Origin: Rhizohabitans arisaemae
GTDB lineage: Bacteria; Actinomycetota; Actinomycetes; Streptosporangiales; Streptosporangiaceae
Direction of reading: 5' to 3'
Length of the DNA: 64,000 bases
Assembly: GCF_025996515.1 (NCBI RefSeq)
Contig: NZ_BLRH01000034.1
Span: 868,001-932,000, forward strand
Positions 34,098-42,562 of the stretch are shown one piece after another. Each line of letters starts with the position of its first letter. Within the stretch, counting starts at the first letter, position 1. The notes under the pieces were generated by a model. The model was given only the letters and a program-made list of their open reading frames with translations. It made no database searches and had not been told where the DNA came from. The position numbers were made by a program, and so were the translations under genes.

Positions 34098-35030
34098 ATG
34101 ACCCCGACGATCCTGCTCACCGAACCGATCGCCGAAGCCGGCCTGGCCCTGCTGCGCGCCGCGGGACGGGTGCACGTCGCCGGAACCACCGACCCGGTGG
34201 CGCTCCGGCCCCTGCTCGCCGAGGCCGACGCCCTCGTCGTCCGCTCCTCCCCGGTCACCGCCGAGATGCTGGAATCCGCGCCGCGGCTGAAGGTCGTCGG
34301 GCGGCACGGGGCCGGGCTGGACCGCATCGACCTGGCGGCGGCCGGCCGCCTGGGCATCCGGGTCGTCGGCACCCCGGGCGCGAACGCCGAGTCGGTGGCC
34401 GAGTTCGTGATCCTGGCCGCGCTCGCCCTGGCCCGGCAGGCGCCGCGCGCCACCGCCTCGCTGTCCGGGGGGCTGTTCGGCCCGGAGCGCTCCCTGCCCG
34501 CGGCGGTCGTCGCCGCCGGGCTGACCGGGACCATGCTCGACGGGCGCACGCTGGGGCTGGTGGGGCTGGGCGCCATCGGCCGCGGGGTCGCCTCCCGGGC
34601 GCGGGGCCTGGGTATGACCGTGGTCGGTCACGACATCGCGGTGACCGAACCGCCGGACGGCGTCCGGCTCGTCTCCCTGGACGAACTGCTGGGCGAGAGC
34701 GACGTGGTCAGCCTGCACGTCCCCCGGACGGAGCGGACCACGGGCTTGATCGGGGCCGCCGCGCTCGGCCGGATGCGTCCCGGAAGCCTGCTGGTCAACA
34801 CGGCGCGGGCCGAGATCGTCGACACCCCCGCCGTGCTGGCCGCGCTGGACTCCGGCCGTCTGCGGGGATACGCGGTGGACGTGTACCAGCCCGAGCCGCC
34901 CGATCCCCGCGATCCGCTCCTGCACCATCCTCAGGTCTTCGCCACCCCGCACATGGCCGCCATGACCGGCGACGCGCTGGACGCCATGGCCGTCGCCGTC
35001 GCGCGCGGCGTGCTCGAACACCTTCACTGA
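34098..35030 (+). CDS. D-2-hydroxyacid dehydrogenase (SerA-like)
   Basis: NAD-dependent enzyme of 310 aa. Catalytic Arg is in SLLVNTARAEIVDT, Glu in VDVYQPEPP and His in FATPHMAAMTG; the NAD loop is GLVGLGAIGRGVA. The lead-in VVGRHGAGLDRIDLAAAGRL is typical. It interconverts a 2-hydroxyacid and a 2-oxoacid, which would connect directly to the 2-oxoacid dehydrogenase E1 encoded in the same island. ATG 34098 lies seven bases after the aldehyde dehydrogenase stop and it is the last gene of the operon. Confidence 0.9.
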   Translation: MTPTILLTEPIAEAGLALLRAAGRVHVAGTTDPVALRPLLAEADALVVRSSPVTAEMLESAPRLKVVGRHGAGLDRIDLAAAGRLGIRVVGTPGANAESVAEFVILAALALARQAPRATASLSGGLFGPERSLPAAVVAAGLTGTMLDGRTLGLVGLGAIGRGVASRARGLGMTVVGHDIAVTEPPDGVRLVSLDELLGESDVVSLHVPRTERTTGLIGAAALGRMRPGSLLVNTARAEIVDTPAVLAALDSGRLRGYAVDVYQPEPPDPRDPLLHHPQVFATPHMAAMTGDALDAMAVAVARGVLEHLH

Positions 35031-35265
35031 CCCGTCGCCGGCCGTCCCCGGGTCCGGGCCGGCCGGCCGGGTGGATCACGTTCGTGTACGGGCTCCGCCC
35101 GGTAAGGCTGCTTCGCCACTCGGCCGAGGCGGGGTACGGGCCGCGCCGCGGCGATCAGTGAGGCCGCCTCCGGCCGTACCCGTGCCGCGAATCCCGCGAT
35201 GTGTGCCGTGCGGGACGGACGATCGGGAACCGGCGACGGCCCCCGGACAGTCCTTCTATGTGGAT

Positions 35266-35874
35266 ATGTCGCTACGCGCCCGAATACGTGATGGAGACCC
35301 CTCGGCCTTCGAGGAGCTCTTCGACGCCTACGCCGGATCCGTCTACGGATACGCCTTCCGCCACTGCGCGGACCGGACCGAGGCCGAGGACATCACCTCC
35401 ATGACGTTCCTGGAGGTGTGGCGGCTACGCGGGCGGATCGACCCCGACGGCGGTTCGCTCCGGCCGTGGCTGCTCGGCATCGCCGTCAACGTCGCCCGCA
35501 ACACCCGGCGCGCCGCCCGCCGATACCAGGACGCCCTCGCCCGGATGCCCCGGGAGGACCGCGTCCCCGATTTCGCCGACGACGTGGCCGGCCGCATCGA
35601 CGACGCCGAACGGATCGCCGCCGTCAGGCGGGCCTACGCCGCGCTGCGCCGTCCGGAACAGGAGGTCCTCGCCCTCGTCCTCTGGTCCGGCCTCGACTAC
35701 GCCGAGACCGCCGAGGCGCTCGGCGTCCCCGTGGGCACCGTGAAATCCCGGCTCTCCCGGGCGCGGGGAAAACTGGAGAAACTCGCCGCCCACCGGGAAC
35801 CGGCGGCACCGTCCCGACAGGAAAGAGGTGACCGCGACACCGCGGTCCGGTCCGCCAAGGAGGCCTGCCGATGA
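35266..35874 (+). CDS. ECF RNA polymerase sigma factor
   Basis: Sigma-70 family protein of 202 aa with only regions 2 and 4. Region 2 is DPSAFEELFDAYAGSVYGYAF, then EAEDITSMTFLEVW. Region 4 is LALVLWSGLDYAETAEALGV, then PVGTVKSRLSRARGKL. ATG 35266 fits the family N-terminus (MSLRARIRDGDPSAF). The following gene starts inside its stop codon (ATGA), so the downstream membrane protein is made together with it and probably acts as its partner. Promoter targets are unknown. Confidence 0.9.
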   Translation: MSLRARIRDGDPSAFEELFDAYAGSVYGYAFRHCADRTEAEDITSMTFLEVWRLRGRIDPDGGSLRPWLLGIAVNVARNTRRAARRYQDALARMPREDRVPDFADDVAGRIDDAERIAAVRRAYAALRRPEQEVLALVLWSGLDYAETAEALGVPVGTVKSRLSRARGKLEKLAAHREPAAPSRQERGDRDTAVRSAKEACR

Positions 35875-36503
35875 ACGCAGACGAGCGAGACGAGCACACC
35901 CGGCTGCTGCCGCATCCGGTGGTGCCGCCCCTGACACCGGACCGGCACCGGCAGCTCAAGGAGTTCATGATGACCGAGATCCGCAACGAAGCCCGGCCCA
36001 CCGGATGGCGGCGCCTCCGGCCCGCCGTGGTCGTCCCGGCCCTGGCCGCCGCGGCGGCCGCGGCGGTCGCCGTACCGCTGCTCCTCGGCGGCACCGCGGC
36101 GCACGCCGTGGCCGAGCAGGCCGACGGCACCTTCCGGATCACCATCAACGAGGCCAACGACCCCAAGGGACTGCAGGAGGAGTTGCGGGAGGCGGGACTC
36201 AACGCCGTCGTGGACTACGTCCCGCAGGGCAAGCGGTGCAGCCCCCAGCCCCGGAGCACCGGTTACCTGCCCAACGAGGAGGCGGACCTCGTCAGCATCG
36301 CCACGGACGGGAACGAACCCGCCTACATCGTCGACCCAAGCGTCGTCAAGCCCGGCCAGACCGCGGTCCTGGAGTTCAACGTGACGACCGCCGGAGAGAA
36401 CACGATGGCCAGTGTCTTCGGGCGTGTCTCCACCGGACCGGTGGCCGAATGCGAGCTCGTCGACAGCGACGAGGCCCCGCTCGGCCCCCTGCCCACCGGC
36501 TGA
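35871..36503 (+). CDS. Membrane-anchored partner of the ECF sigma factor
   Basis: Protein of 210 aa. A short cytosolic N-terminus (residues 1-45: LTPDRHRQLKEFMMTEIRN) precedes one membrane segment, PAVVVPALAAAAAAAVAVPL (about 45-65), and an outside beta-rich domain (FRITINEANDPKGLQEELRE, ending VAECELVDSDEAP). The position, four bases overlapping the ECF gene, and the topology suggest an anti-sigma-like or sensor role, but no zinc-binding HxxxCxxC motif is present. I recognise no exact family. Confidence 0.75.
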   Translation: MNADERDEHTRLLPHPVVPPLTPDRHRQLKEFMMTEIRNEARPTGWRRLRPAVVVPALAAAAAAAVAVPLLLGGTAAHAVAEQADGTFRITINEANDPKGLQEELREAGLNAVVDYVPQGKRCSPQPRSTGYLPNEEADLVSIATDGNEPAYIVDPSVVKPGQTAVLEFNVTTAGENTMASVFGRVSTGPVAECELVDSDEAPLGPLPTG

Positions 36504-36607
36504 TCGACGGACCGGCCACACCACCCCGATTCCGGGCCCACGGAGGCGCGGAACCCGTACGGAGGCCGGGTTCACCCTGACGGAGGCCGCGATTCGGCCC
36601 CGCGTCC

Positions 36608-36650
36608 GCAGGCCGTACCCGCTTCGAAACCTCAGGTGGGTACGGCCTGC
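36608..36650. terminator. 13-bp hairpin between converging genes
   Basis: GCAGGCCGTACCC and GGGTACGGCCTGC are perfect inverted copies around a 17-base loop. Both arms are made of the GGCCGTACC element frequent in spacers of this window. It probably ends transcripts from both sides. Confidence 0.6.
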
Positions 36651-36791
36651 GGGACGACTCGTCCGGCTCAGCAGGACTGTCCGTGGACGGGGACGCCGGA
36701 TCGCGGGGCACCTGTACTTCAGCCGTAGCCGCCGATCGGCCGTACCATCCGAGCGTGAGCGGAGCCGTCCCGGGACGTACGCCGGCGGGGG

Positions 36792-37238
36792 TCAGCACTC
36801 GACGGAGGGCGGAGACCCTTCCTGGGCGATGCGGAGCAGGGCGAGCAACTGGGCCCGCTGGTCGGCGTCGAGGACCGAGACGACCGGCGCCCCGTCGAAC
36901 AGGCGGCCCAGCAGCCGGTCCCGGATGTCCAGCCCGGTGTCGGTGAGGGTGAGCCGTTTCGCCCGGCGGTCCTCGGGGTCGGGCTCCCTGCGGACGTACC
37001 CGCACTCCTCCAGCAGATCGGCGATCCCCGTCACGTGGGAGGGTTCGCAACCGAGCTGCCCGGCCAGCTCCCCCATCCGCTGGGGGGCCGGCAGCAGCAC
37101 GAGCGTCTGCGCCTGCGGGATGGTGAGCCCGAACTCGGCCGCGGTCCGCTCGAAGTGGAGGCGCAGCGCGGACTCCACGGCGAGCAGCCGTTCCACGATC
37201 TCCTGGCCCTCCGGATCCGGCCATTCGACACGCACCAC
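36792..37238 (-). CDS. MarR family regulator
   Basis: Protein of about 148 aa with the winged helix RMGELAGQLGCEPSHVTGIA, DLLEECGYVRREPDPEDRR and the wing AKRLTLTDTG. GTG 37238 is chosen because AGGGGAG lies seven bases upstream; GTG 37256 would add six residues. It is divergent from a TPR-protein gene. MarR proteins usually repress themselves and a neighbour and respond to aromatic ligands or oxidants; the target here is open. Confidence 0.85.
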   Translation of the reverse strand: MVRVEWPDPEGQEIVERLLAVESALRLHFERTAAEFGLTIPQAQTLVLLPAPQRMGELAGQLGCEPSHVTGIADLLEECGYVRREPDPEDRRAKRLTLTDTGLDIRDRLLGRLFDGAPVVSVLDADQRAQLLALLRIAQEGSPPSVEC

Positions 37239-37391
37239 GACACGGCTCCCCTGCACAGCGCTGTTTGACTTATTGAACTATCCCACGGCCCGGCTGATTC
37301 CACGACGCCTCCGGGAACGCACCGGAATACTTCGGGCGTCCCGCTGGTTGTCGGGTGACGATTCCACCCACGGCACCGCGAAGGGGTGACC

Positions 37392-37739
37392 ATGACCACG
37401 ACGACCGAGACCCTGGCCGAGCGCTACCGGCGTGGCCGCACCTACTTCGAGGCGCGTGACTACATCACGGCCGCGACGCTCCTTTCCGGCGTCGTCGAGG
37501 AGGCCCCGGACCACACCGGCGCCCGGCTGCTGCTCGCCCGCGCCTACTACCACTCCGCCCAGCTCAGGCGGGCCGAGGCCGAACTCCGCGTCGTCGTCGA
37601 CCGGGACCCGGCCGACGCCTACGCGCACCTGCTGCTCGGCCGCACCCTGCAGCGGCAGAGCCGCCCCGGCGACGCCGTACGGCACCTGCGCCTCGCCGCC
37701 GCCCTCTCCCCCGACCCGGCGTACCAGGATTTCGCGTAG
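37392..37739 (+). CDS. TPR repeat protein
   Basis: Small protein of 115 aa made almost entirely of tetratricopeptide repeats: RYRRGRTYFEARDYITAATL, then GARLLLARAYYHSAQLRRAE and AYAHLLLGRTLQRQSRPGDA. TPRs bind other proteins; no catalytic part is present. ATG 37392 follows AAGGGGTGA. It is divergent from the MarR gene and followed by a perfect 14-bp terminator stem. The partner protein is unknown. Confidence 0.85.
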   Translation: MTTTTETLAERYRRGRTYFEARDYITAATLLSGVVEEAPDHTGARLLLARAYYHSAQLRRAEAELRVVVDRDPADAYAHLLLGRTLQRQSRPGDAVRHLRLAAALSPDPAYQDFA

Positions 37740-37782
37740 CGGGTATCCGGGGTTCGGCCCACAGGTGCGCGACGACAACCGG

Positions 37783-37816
37783 GCGACGGCTCGGGCGAGC
37801 ACGCCCGAGCCGTCGC
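37783..37816 (+). terminator. Terminator after the TPR gene
   Basis: GCGACGGCTCGGGC and GCCCGAGCCGTCGC form a perfect 14-bp stem with a 6-base loop, 43 bases after the stop codon. Confidence 0.8.
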
Positions 37817-37865
37817 GGGACGTGCGGCAGGCGGTCTTCCCCGATCAGGCCGCGGTTCGAAGGCC

Positions 37866-37981
37866 TCACCCGGGAAGCCGGCTCAGCGCCTCCATGGCCT
37901 CCCGTTCGATGCGCGCGAGTTCACGAAGGATCGTGCCCGCCTGCGTGAGGTACGGCGTGTGGCCGGTCTCGCCGATCAGGG
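37866..37981 (-). pseudogene. Possible fragment of a LysR-type regulator
   Basis: An open stretch ending at a stop reads ALIGETGHTPYLTQAGTILR, then ELARIEREAMEALSRLPG. The LTxAG pattern followed by a helix resembles the end of a LysR DNA-binding domain. No start codon in frame and no other part of a regulator is present. The following 37982-38104 is AT-richer and holds a 7-bp hairpin at 38057-38073 but no gene. Confidence 0.35.
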
Positions 37982-38104
37982 CCTAGTGCTTTTGCTTGTG
38001 CGCGGGGTTACAACCAACCCAGCACCTTTACAAAGTATGGTAGGATGATCTTCGTCGTTTCGGGCTCCGAAACCCGCCCGCAAGCCACTCCGCCCTACTC
38101 CCCG

Positions 38105-38926
38105 TCAGCCCGGGGCCATCCGGCTGAGGTGCTCCCACTCGTGGTAGAGCTCGGCCTGGGCTTTCCCCATCTCGTGGACGACGTCGTAGGACGCGCTCCC
38201 CACGATCAGCCGACGGGGCGGGTCGGGCAGCGCGGCCAGCTCCATGACGACCGGCGCGGCCGTGCTCGGGTCCGGGCCGGCTTCGTCTCCCCACATCTCC
38301 TCCATCTTCCGGCGCAGCGGCTCGTAGTCCGGGTGCGGCGTGGTCGCCGTGGTACCCGCCGTGAACAGACCGGTGTTGTAGCCGCCCATCTGCACGATCG
38401 TGACCTTGACACCGAACGACTCGACCTCCATGGCCAGCGCCTCGCCGACCGAGTCGAGCGCGGCCTTGCCCGCGCAGTAGAACCCGACCGTGGCCATGCC
38501 CCCGCCGGAGCCCATCGAGGTGACCTGCAGGATGCGCCCGCCGCCCTGGGCCCGCAGATGGGGCACGACGGCCTGGGACACCCAGACCGCGCCGAAGAAG
38601 TTGACGTCCAGGTGCGCCCTGATCTGGTCCTCGGTCGCCTCCTCCACCATGCCGTACAGGAACCCGCCGGCGTTGTTGACCACGACGTCGAGCCGGCCGA
38701 ATGCGGCGACCGCCTTGTCCACGGCCGCGAACACGGCGTTGCGGTCGGCGACGTCCAGTGGCAGCCGTACAAGACGATCCTGATGTTTGTCGGCCAGGTC
38801 CTCGAGCGGTTCGACGTTGCGAGCGGCGGCCACGACCCGGTCACCGGCGTCGAGAGCGGCCTCGGTGAACGCCCGGCCGAGGCCCCGGGAAGCACCGGTG
38901 ATGAACCATACTCTGGCGGTCGTCAC
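38105..38926 (-). CDS. SDR family oxidoreductase
   Basis: Classical SDR of 273 aa: NAD(P) loop TGASRGLGRAF at about 10-20, NNAG in VVVNNAGGF, catalytic Ser in VTSMGSGGG and Tyr-x3-Lys in FYCAGKAAL. The last 70 residues (DEAGPDPSTAAPVVMELAAL) form the extension usual in SDRs annotated as NADP-dependent oxidoreductases. The start is GTG 38926. It is divergent from a TetR gene, with palindromic operators between, so TetR control is likely. The substrate is unknown. Confidence 0.88.
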   Translation of the reverse strand: MTTARVWFITGASRGLGRAFTEAALDAGDRVVAAARNVEPLEDLADKHQDRLVRLPLDVADRNAVFAAVDKAVAAFGRLDVVVNNAGGFLYGMVEEATEDQIRAHLDVNFFGAVWVSQAVVPHLRAQGGGRILQVTSMGSGGGMATVGFYCAGKAALDSVGEALAMEVESFGVKVTIVQMGGYNTGLFTAGTTATTPHPDYEPLRRKMEEMWGDEAGPDPSTAAPVVMELAALPDPPRRLIVGSASYDVVHEMGKAQAELYHEWEHLSRMAPG

Positions 38927-38949
38927 AGGACCCCACCCCCTTCTGTGAA

Positions 38950-39023
38950 ACGAGACGTCTCGTCTCGTGTTGCACCTATCCTGGATGCCGCATTCGGGTC
39001 TGTCAAGACGAACCGTTCCGTCT
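38950..39023. promoter_or_regulatory. Two palindromic TetR operators
   Basis: ACGAGACGTCTCGT (38950-38963) is a perfect 14-bp palindrome; AGACGAACCGTTCCGTCT (39006-39023) is a related imperfect one. Both share the GACG...CGTC arms, lie in the shared SDR/TetR promoter region, and are 55 bases apart. Confidence 0.7.
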
Positions 39024-39045
39024 CGTTATCCGATAGCCTGAGCGC

Positions 39046-39645
39046 ATGCCCGATAGCAGGAAGCCGGACCCCGCCCGCCGCAGCGAACGGTCACGGCAGG
39101 CGATCCTCGACGCCGCCCGCGAGCTGGTCTGCGAGGTGGGGTACGCGAAAGTGACCATCGAGTCCATCGCCGCACGCGCGGGCGTGGGCAAACAGACGAT
39201 TTACCGGTGGTGGCCGTCCAAGGGTGCCGTGATCTTCGATTCCTTTCTGGCCCTCAGCGTGAACGCCGAGGACCAGGGGATCTCCCTGCCCGACACCGGA
39301 GACATCGAGGCGGACCTCAAGCTCGTGCTCCGCGCGACCGTGGCCGAGTTCGCCGATCCGGACTTCGAGGCACCGATCCGGGCGCTCAACTCCGAGATCG
39401 TCAACGACCCCGACCTGGCGACCCAGTACCGGGAGAGACTGGCCGCACCGGTGACCGAGGCCAAGAAGGCCCGGTTGCGCAGTGCCCAGCGAGCCGGCCA
39501 GCTCGCGGCGGACGCCGACCTCGATCTCCTCCTCGACGTGCTCTACGCCCCCGTCTTCCAGCGATGGCTCCACCGCTCGGGACCGCTCACGCCCGAGTTC
39601 GCCGACGCGCTCGTCGACGTCACCCTCAAGGCGTTCCGTCCCTGA
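39046..39645 (+). CDS. TetR family regulator
   Basis: Protein of 199 aa with helix-turn-helix RQAILDAARELVCEVGYAKV, then IAARAGVGKQTIYRWWPSKG at about 45-64. The C-terminal domain (TetR_C_33-like: YRERLAAPVTEAKKARLRSA) forms the ligand pocket and dimer face. It is divergent from the SDR gene. Two GACG/CGTC palindromes between them are the probable operators. A -10 region may be TTATCCGATAGCCT just before ATG 39046. Confidence 0.9.
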   Translation: MPDSRKPDPARRSERSRQAILDAARELVCEVGYAKVTIESIAARAGVGKQTIYRWWPSKGAVIFDSFLALSVNAEDQGISLPDTGDIEADLKLVLRATVAEFADPDFEAPIRALNSEIVNDPDLATQYRERLAAPVTEAKKARLRSAQRAGQLAADADLDLLLDVLYAPVFQRWLHRSGPLTPEFADALVDVTLKAFRP

Positions 39646-39939
39646 TCATCTCTCCGCAGGGGCCATCGAGACCCCGGACGACCATGCGGTACGGGCTGCG
39701 CCGGACCCTGGAGGCCGGTGCGGGATAGGCCCGGCTCAGCCCATACCGCACCGTGCCGTCGGCGGCCTGCCCGGCGTGGAGAATCCCCCGGTTTGCGTTG
39801 AGGTCGTCGCCGGTGCGCCGTGCCGAGAACGGGCCGCGCCGCCTTCAGGCCGTACCCGGCCAGGCGCAGGAGCCGCCGTAAGGCCGTACCCCTCCGGCGT
39901 CATCCGGAACCCGCCGATCGTCTCCGGGCGCGCGGCCCG
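39646..39939. other. Spacer rich in GTACGG elements
   Basis: 294 bases without a gene. GGTACGGGCTG near 39690, CAGCCCATACC near 39737 and two AGGCCGTACCC near 39846 and 39880 are inverted or direct copies of the short element scattered in this window's spacers. The first two could pair over a 40-base loop. No other signal. Confidence 0.45.
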
Positions 39940-40671
39940 TCACTCGTACGGCTCCTCCGGAGCGGGGATACGCTCCATGTCGCGGACGGTGAGCTCAGGC
40001 GCGTCCGGTCGCTCGTCGGCCCCCAGGACGACCCAGGAGCCGACCACCGTCACCCAGGTGTCGACGGGTGGCCGCTTGACGTTCTTCACCACGACCTTCC
40101 ACGCCCGCGCGTCGGCCGCGCAGCAGTTCATCTGCATGCGGGTGAGATACCAGCCGCCCTTCTTGCGGGGCACGACGAAGCCGGTGAGCTCGACGTCCCA
40201 GCCGCTCAGCGACTTGTTCAACCAGGCCCGCCGGACGAACTCGCTCACCGGCATCGGCACCGGATTGCCGTCGTCGACCAGCGGCAGGTAGTCGTCCGCC
40301 TCCCAGGCGGCCGGGGCCGGCGGGGTCGGCTCACGCTCGGCCGCGAACGAGCCGAGGGCGGGCGGCGCGACCAGGAAGATCGCCAGCACCGGCAGGACGA
40401 GCAGCCACGCCACCCGTGACCCCCCTCCCCCGTGCTCGTCCCCGTCGCAGCAGTTCCCCTCGCCGCCGTGGTGCCCGCCGTCGGCCGTGTCTGTCGACCA
40501 GGATCGAACGAGGCCCACGACCCCCACGACGAGCAGGCAGAGCCCCGCGGCGATCAGGAAGAAGCGGAAGGAGGGCTTCACGTAGTTGAGATAGGACGAG
40601 GAGAACACGGAGATCCACAGCAGGGTTCCGCCGATCAGCGAGACCAGGAGGTTCCGCGCCAACGGTGTCAC
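39940..40671 (-). CDS. TIGR03943 family membrane protein
   Basis: Protein of 243 aa of the YcgQ-like (DUF1980) family. Two membrane segments near the N-terminus (LVSLIGGTLLWISVF and FFLIAAGLCLLVVGVVGLV) are followed by a His/Cys/Asp-rich loop, HHGGEGNCCDGDEHGGGG, a third hydrophobic segment and a C-terminal domain with LTRMQMNCCAADA. The His/Cys loop looks metal-binding. GTG 40671 overlaps the permease stop by four bases, so the two form a coupled pair. In other bacteria such pairs are linked to metal homeostasis; the substrate is unproven. Confidence 0.85.
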   Translation of the reverse strand: MTPLARNLLVSLIGGTLLWISVFSSSYLNYVKPSFRFFLIAAGLCLLVVGVVGLVRSWSTDTADGGHHGGEGNCCDGDEHGGGGSRVAWLLVLPVLAIFLVAPPALGSFAAEREPTPPAPAAWEADDYLPLVDDGNPVPMPVSEFVRRAWLNKSLSGWDVELTGFVVPRKKGGWYLTRMQMNCCAADARAWKVVVKNVKRPPVDTWVTVVGSWVVLGADERPDAPELTVRDMERIPAPEEPYE

Positions 40672-41720
40672 AGCAGCCACGCTCCCACGAGTACGCTCAC
40701 GCCGACCGCGAGCACGAAGGTCAACGGCACGAAGCGGACCGCGAAGCGGCGGCCGAAGGTCCCGGCCTGCAAGGCGATCAGCTTCAGGTCCACCATGGGA
40801 CCGACGACCATGAAGGTCAGCTGGGCCGTCGGCGAGAACGCCGACATGCTCGCGGCGACGAACGCGTCGGCCTCCGAGCAGATCGACAGCAGGACGGCGA
40901 GGAACGCCAGCACCAGTACCGACAGCCACGGGGAGTCGGCGACCGCGTTCGTCCACTCGGCGGGCAGGGCCACGTTCAGCGTCGCCGCGGCGAGCCCCCC
41001 GATCACCAGGAAGCCGCCCGCGCCGAGCAGGTCGTGCACCATCGTCTCCCGGAACACCGTCCACCTGCGCCCTGGCTCCACCGGCCGCCGTACCGGGATG
41101 CGCATCCAGGCCGTCCGCCCGAACCGAGCCCACACCCAGCCCACCAGCACCGCCACCGCCAGCGACGCGACGAACCGGGCGGCGACCATCTCCGGCCGCC
41201 CAGGGAACGCCACCGCGGTGGCGACCAGCACGATCGGATTGATCGCCGGGGAGGAGAGCAGGAAGGCCAGCGCCGCGGCCGGGGCCACCCCGCGGGACAT
41301 CAGGCCCCCCGCGACCGGGACGGAGGCGCATTCACAGCCCGGCAGCACCGCCCCGGCCAGCCCGGCGACCGGGACCGCCGCCGCCGGATGCCGGGGCAGG
41401 GCACGGGTCCAGAACCCGGCGGGGACGAAGGCGGTGATCGCCCCCGACAGGGCCACCCCGAACACCAGGAACGGCATCGCCTGCACACAGATCGCCACGA
41501 AGACCGTCGCCCAGGTCTGAAAGCCGGGCAGCCGGATGCCGGGGGCGAGCCACAGCCGCCCGACGATCAGCACCGCCACGATCGCCGCGAACAGCCAGAG
41601 CATCCGCACCCGCGCCGAACCCGCCCGATCCGTTCCCCACGACGGGGGCGGAAGCAGATCGTCCCGTCCGGACGGCCAATCGGACGTGGTTTTGTTAGAC
41701 ACGGGGCAGCATCCTGGCAC
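40668..41720 (-). CDS. Predicted permease (DUF318/YcgR family)
   Basis: Inner-membrane protein of up to 350 aa with about eight hydrophobic segments. The conserved block LAGAVLPGCECASVPVAGGL has two closely spaced cysteines, and LLSSPAINPIVLVATAVAF is the second hallmark. It pairs with the overlapping TIGR03943 gene. Members may move a metal chaperone or a metal complex. GTG 41720 is the longest start; GTG 41702 (VSNKTTSDWP) is equally possible. No Zur- or CsoR-like operator is seen in the 41721-41967 spacer. Confidence 0.85.
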   Translation of the reverse strand: MPGCCPVSNKTTSDWPSGRDDLLPPPSWGTDRAGSARVRMLWLFAAIVAVLIVGRLWLAPGIRLPGFQTWATVFVAICVQAMPFLVFGVALSGAITAFVPAGFWTRALPRHPAAAVPVAGLAGAVLPGCECASVPVAGGLMSRGVAPAAALAFLLSSPAINPIVLVATAVAFPGRPEMVAARFVASLAVAVLVGWVWARFGRTAWMRIPVRRPVEPGRRWTVFRETMVHDLLGAGGFLVIGGLAAATLNVALPAEWTNAVADSPWLSVLVLAFLAVLLSICSEADAFVAASMSAFSPTAQLTFMVVGPMVDLKLIALQAGTFGRRFAVRFVPLTFVLAVGVSVLVGAWLL

Positions 41721-41967
41721 GCCCCCACGATCGAGACCATCGGAACAGAAGGTTCACCTCTGGACGATCACCCTCGCCTCAAGGCTCATCACACCGAGTT
41801 TCGACGGAGGCATGCCGCAGAACCACGCGCAGACGACGGCACCCACTGGACGGAGTGAGTACTCGCCCGCGTCGGGCACATCCCGGGTACGGCTTGCGAT
41901 CCGGCATGCTTGAGGCGGGGCGTCCGGCGGGTGCGCCGGAACCGTGGCCGGGGTGGGAAGGTGTGAC

Positions 41968-42510
41968 ATGAAGTGGACCGTGCACGGCCGGCGTTCGATC
42001 TACGCGAGCGACTGGGTCAGTCTCGACTTCGTGGACGTCGAGCTTCCGGACGGGCAGCGGTTCGAGCAGCACGTGGTGCGGATGGCGCGACCGGTGGCGG
42101 GCACGGCGGTCCTGGACGAGGCGGACCGGGTGCTGCTGATGTGGCGGCATCGGCACGTGACCGACACCTGGGGCTGGGAGATCCCGATGGGGCGGGTGGA
42201 GGAGGGCGAGGACCCGGCGCAGGCCGCCGCCCGGGAGGTCGAGGAGGAGACCGGCTGGCGTCCCGGGCCGCTCCGTCCGCTCGTGGTGTCCCAGCCGTCC
42301 AACGGTTCGATCAAGAGTGTGCACCATCTGTTCCTCGCCGAGCACGCGGAACACATCGGCCCGCCCGTGGACGTCACCGAGGCCGAGCGGATCGAGTGGA
42401 TTCCGCTCTCGGCGGTCTTCGGGCTCATCTCCGCCGGTGAGATCGTGAGTGGGCCGACACTGATCGCGCTGCTCTATCTGCTCGCCCGGCCGGTTCACGG
42501 TACCCGATGA
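41968..42510 (+). CDS. NUDIX hydrolase
   Basis: Protein of 180 aa. The complete Nudix box GRVEEGEDPAQAAAREVEEE, followed by TGW, lies at about residues 75-97 and carries the metal-binding Glu residues. The layout resembles ADP-ribose pyrophosphatase-type enzymes (WGWEIPMGRVEEGED), which cleave nucleoside diphosphates linked to another group. ATG 41968 follows a GGGAAGGTG stretch. A TetR gene follows 52 bases later on the same strand but has its own promoter. Confidence 0.9.
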   Translation: MKWTVHGRRSIYASDWVSLDFVDVELPDGQRFEQHVVRMARPVAGTAVLDEADRVLLMWRHRHVTDTWGWEIPMGRVEEGEDPAQAAAREVEEETGWRPGPLRPLVVSQPSNGSIKSVHHLFLAEHAEHIGPPVDVTEAERIEWIPLSAVFGLISAGEIVSGPTLIALLYLLARPVHGTR

Positions 42511-42516
42511 ACCCGA

Positions 42517-42536
42517 TATAGTACTATGGACATAGT
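42517..42536 (+). promoter_or_regulatory. Promoter with overlapping operator before TetR gene
   Basis: TATAGT (42517-42522) can serve as a -10 box. Directly after it, ACTATG-ga-CATAGT (42523-42536) is a perfect 6+6 palindrome. This predicts autorepression by the TetR protein encoded 27 bases downstream. Confidence 0.55.
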
Positions 42537-42562
42537 GGTATCGGCCCGGGAGTGAGATCACC

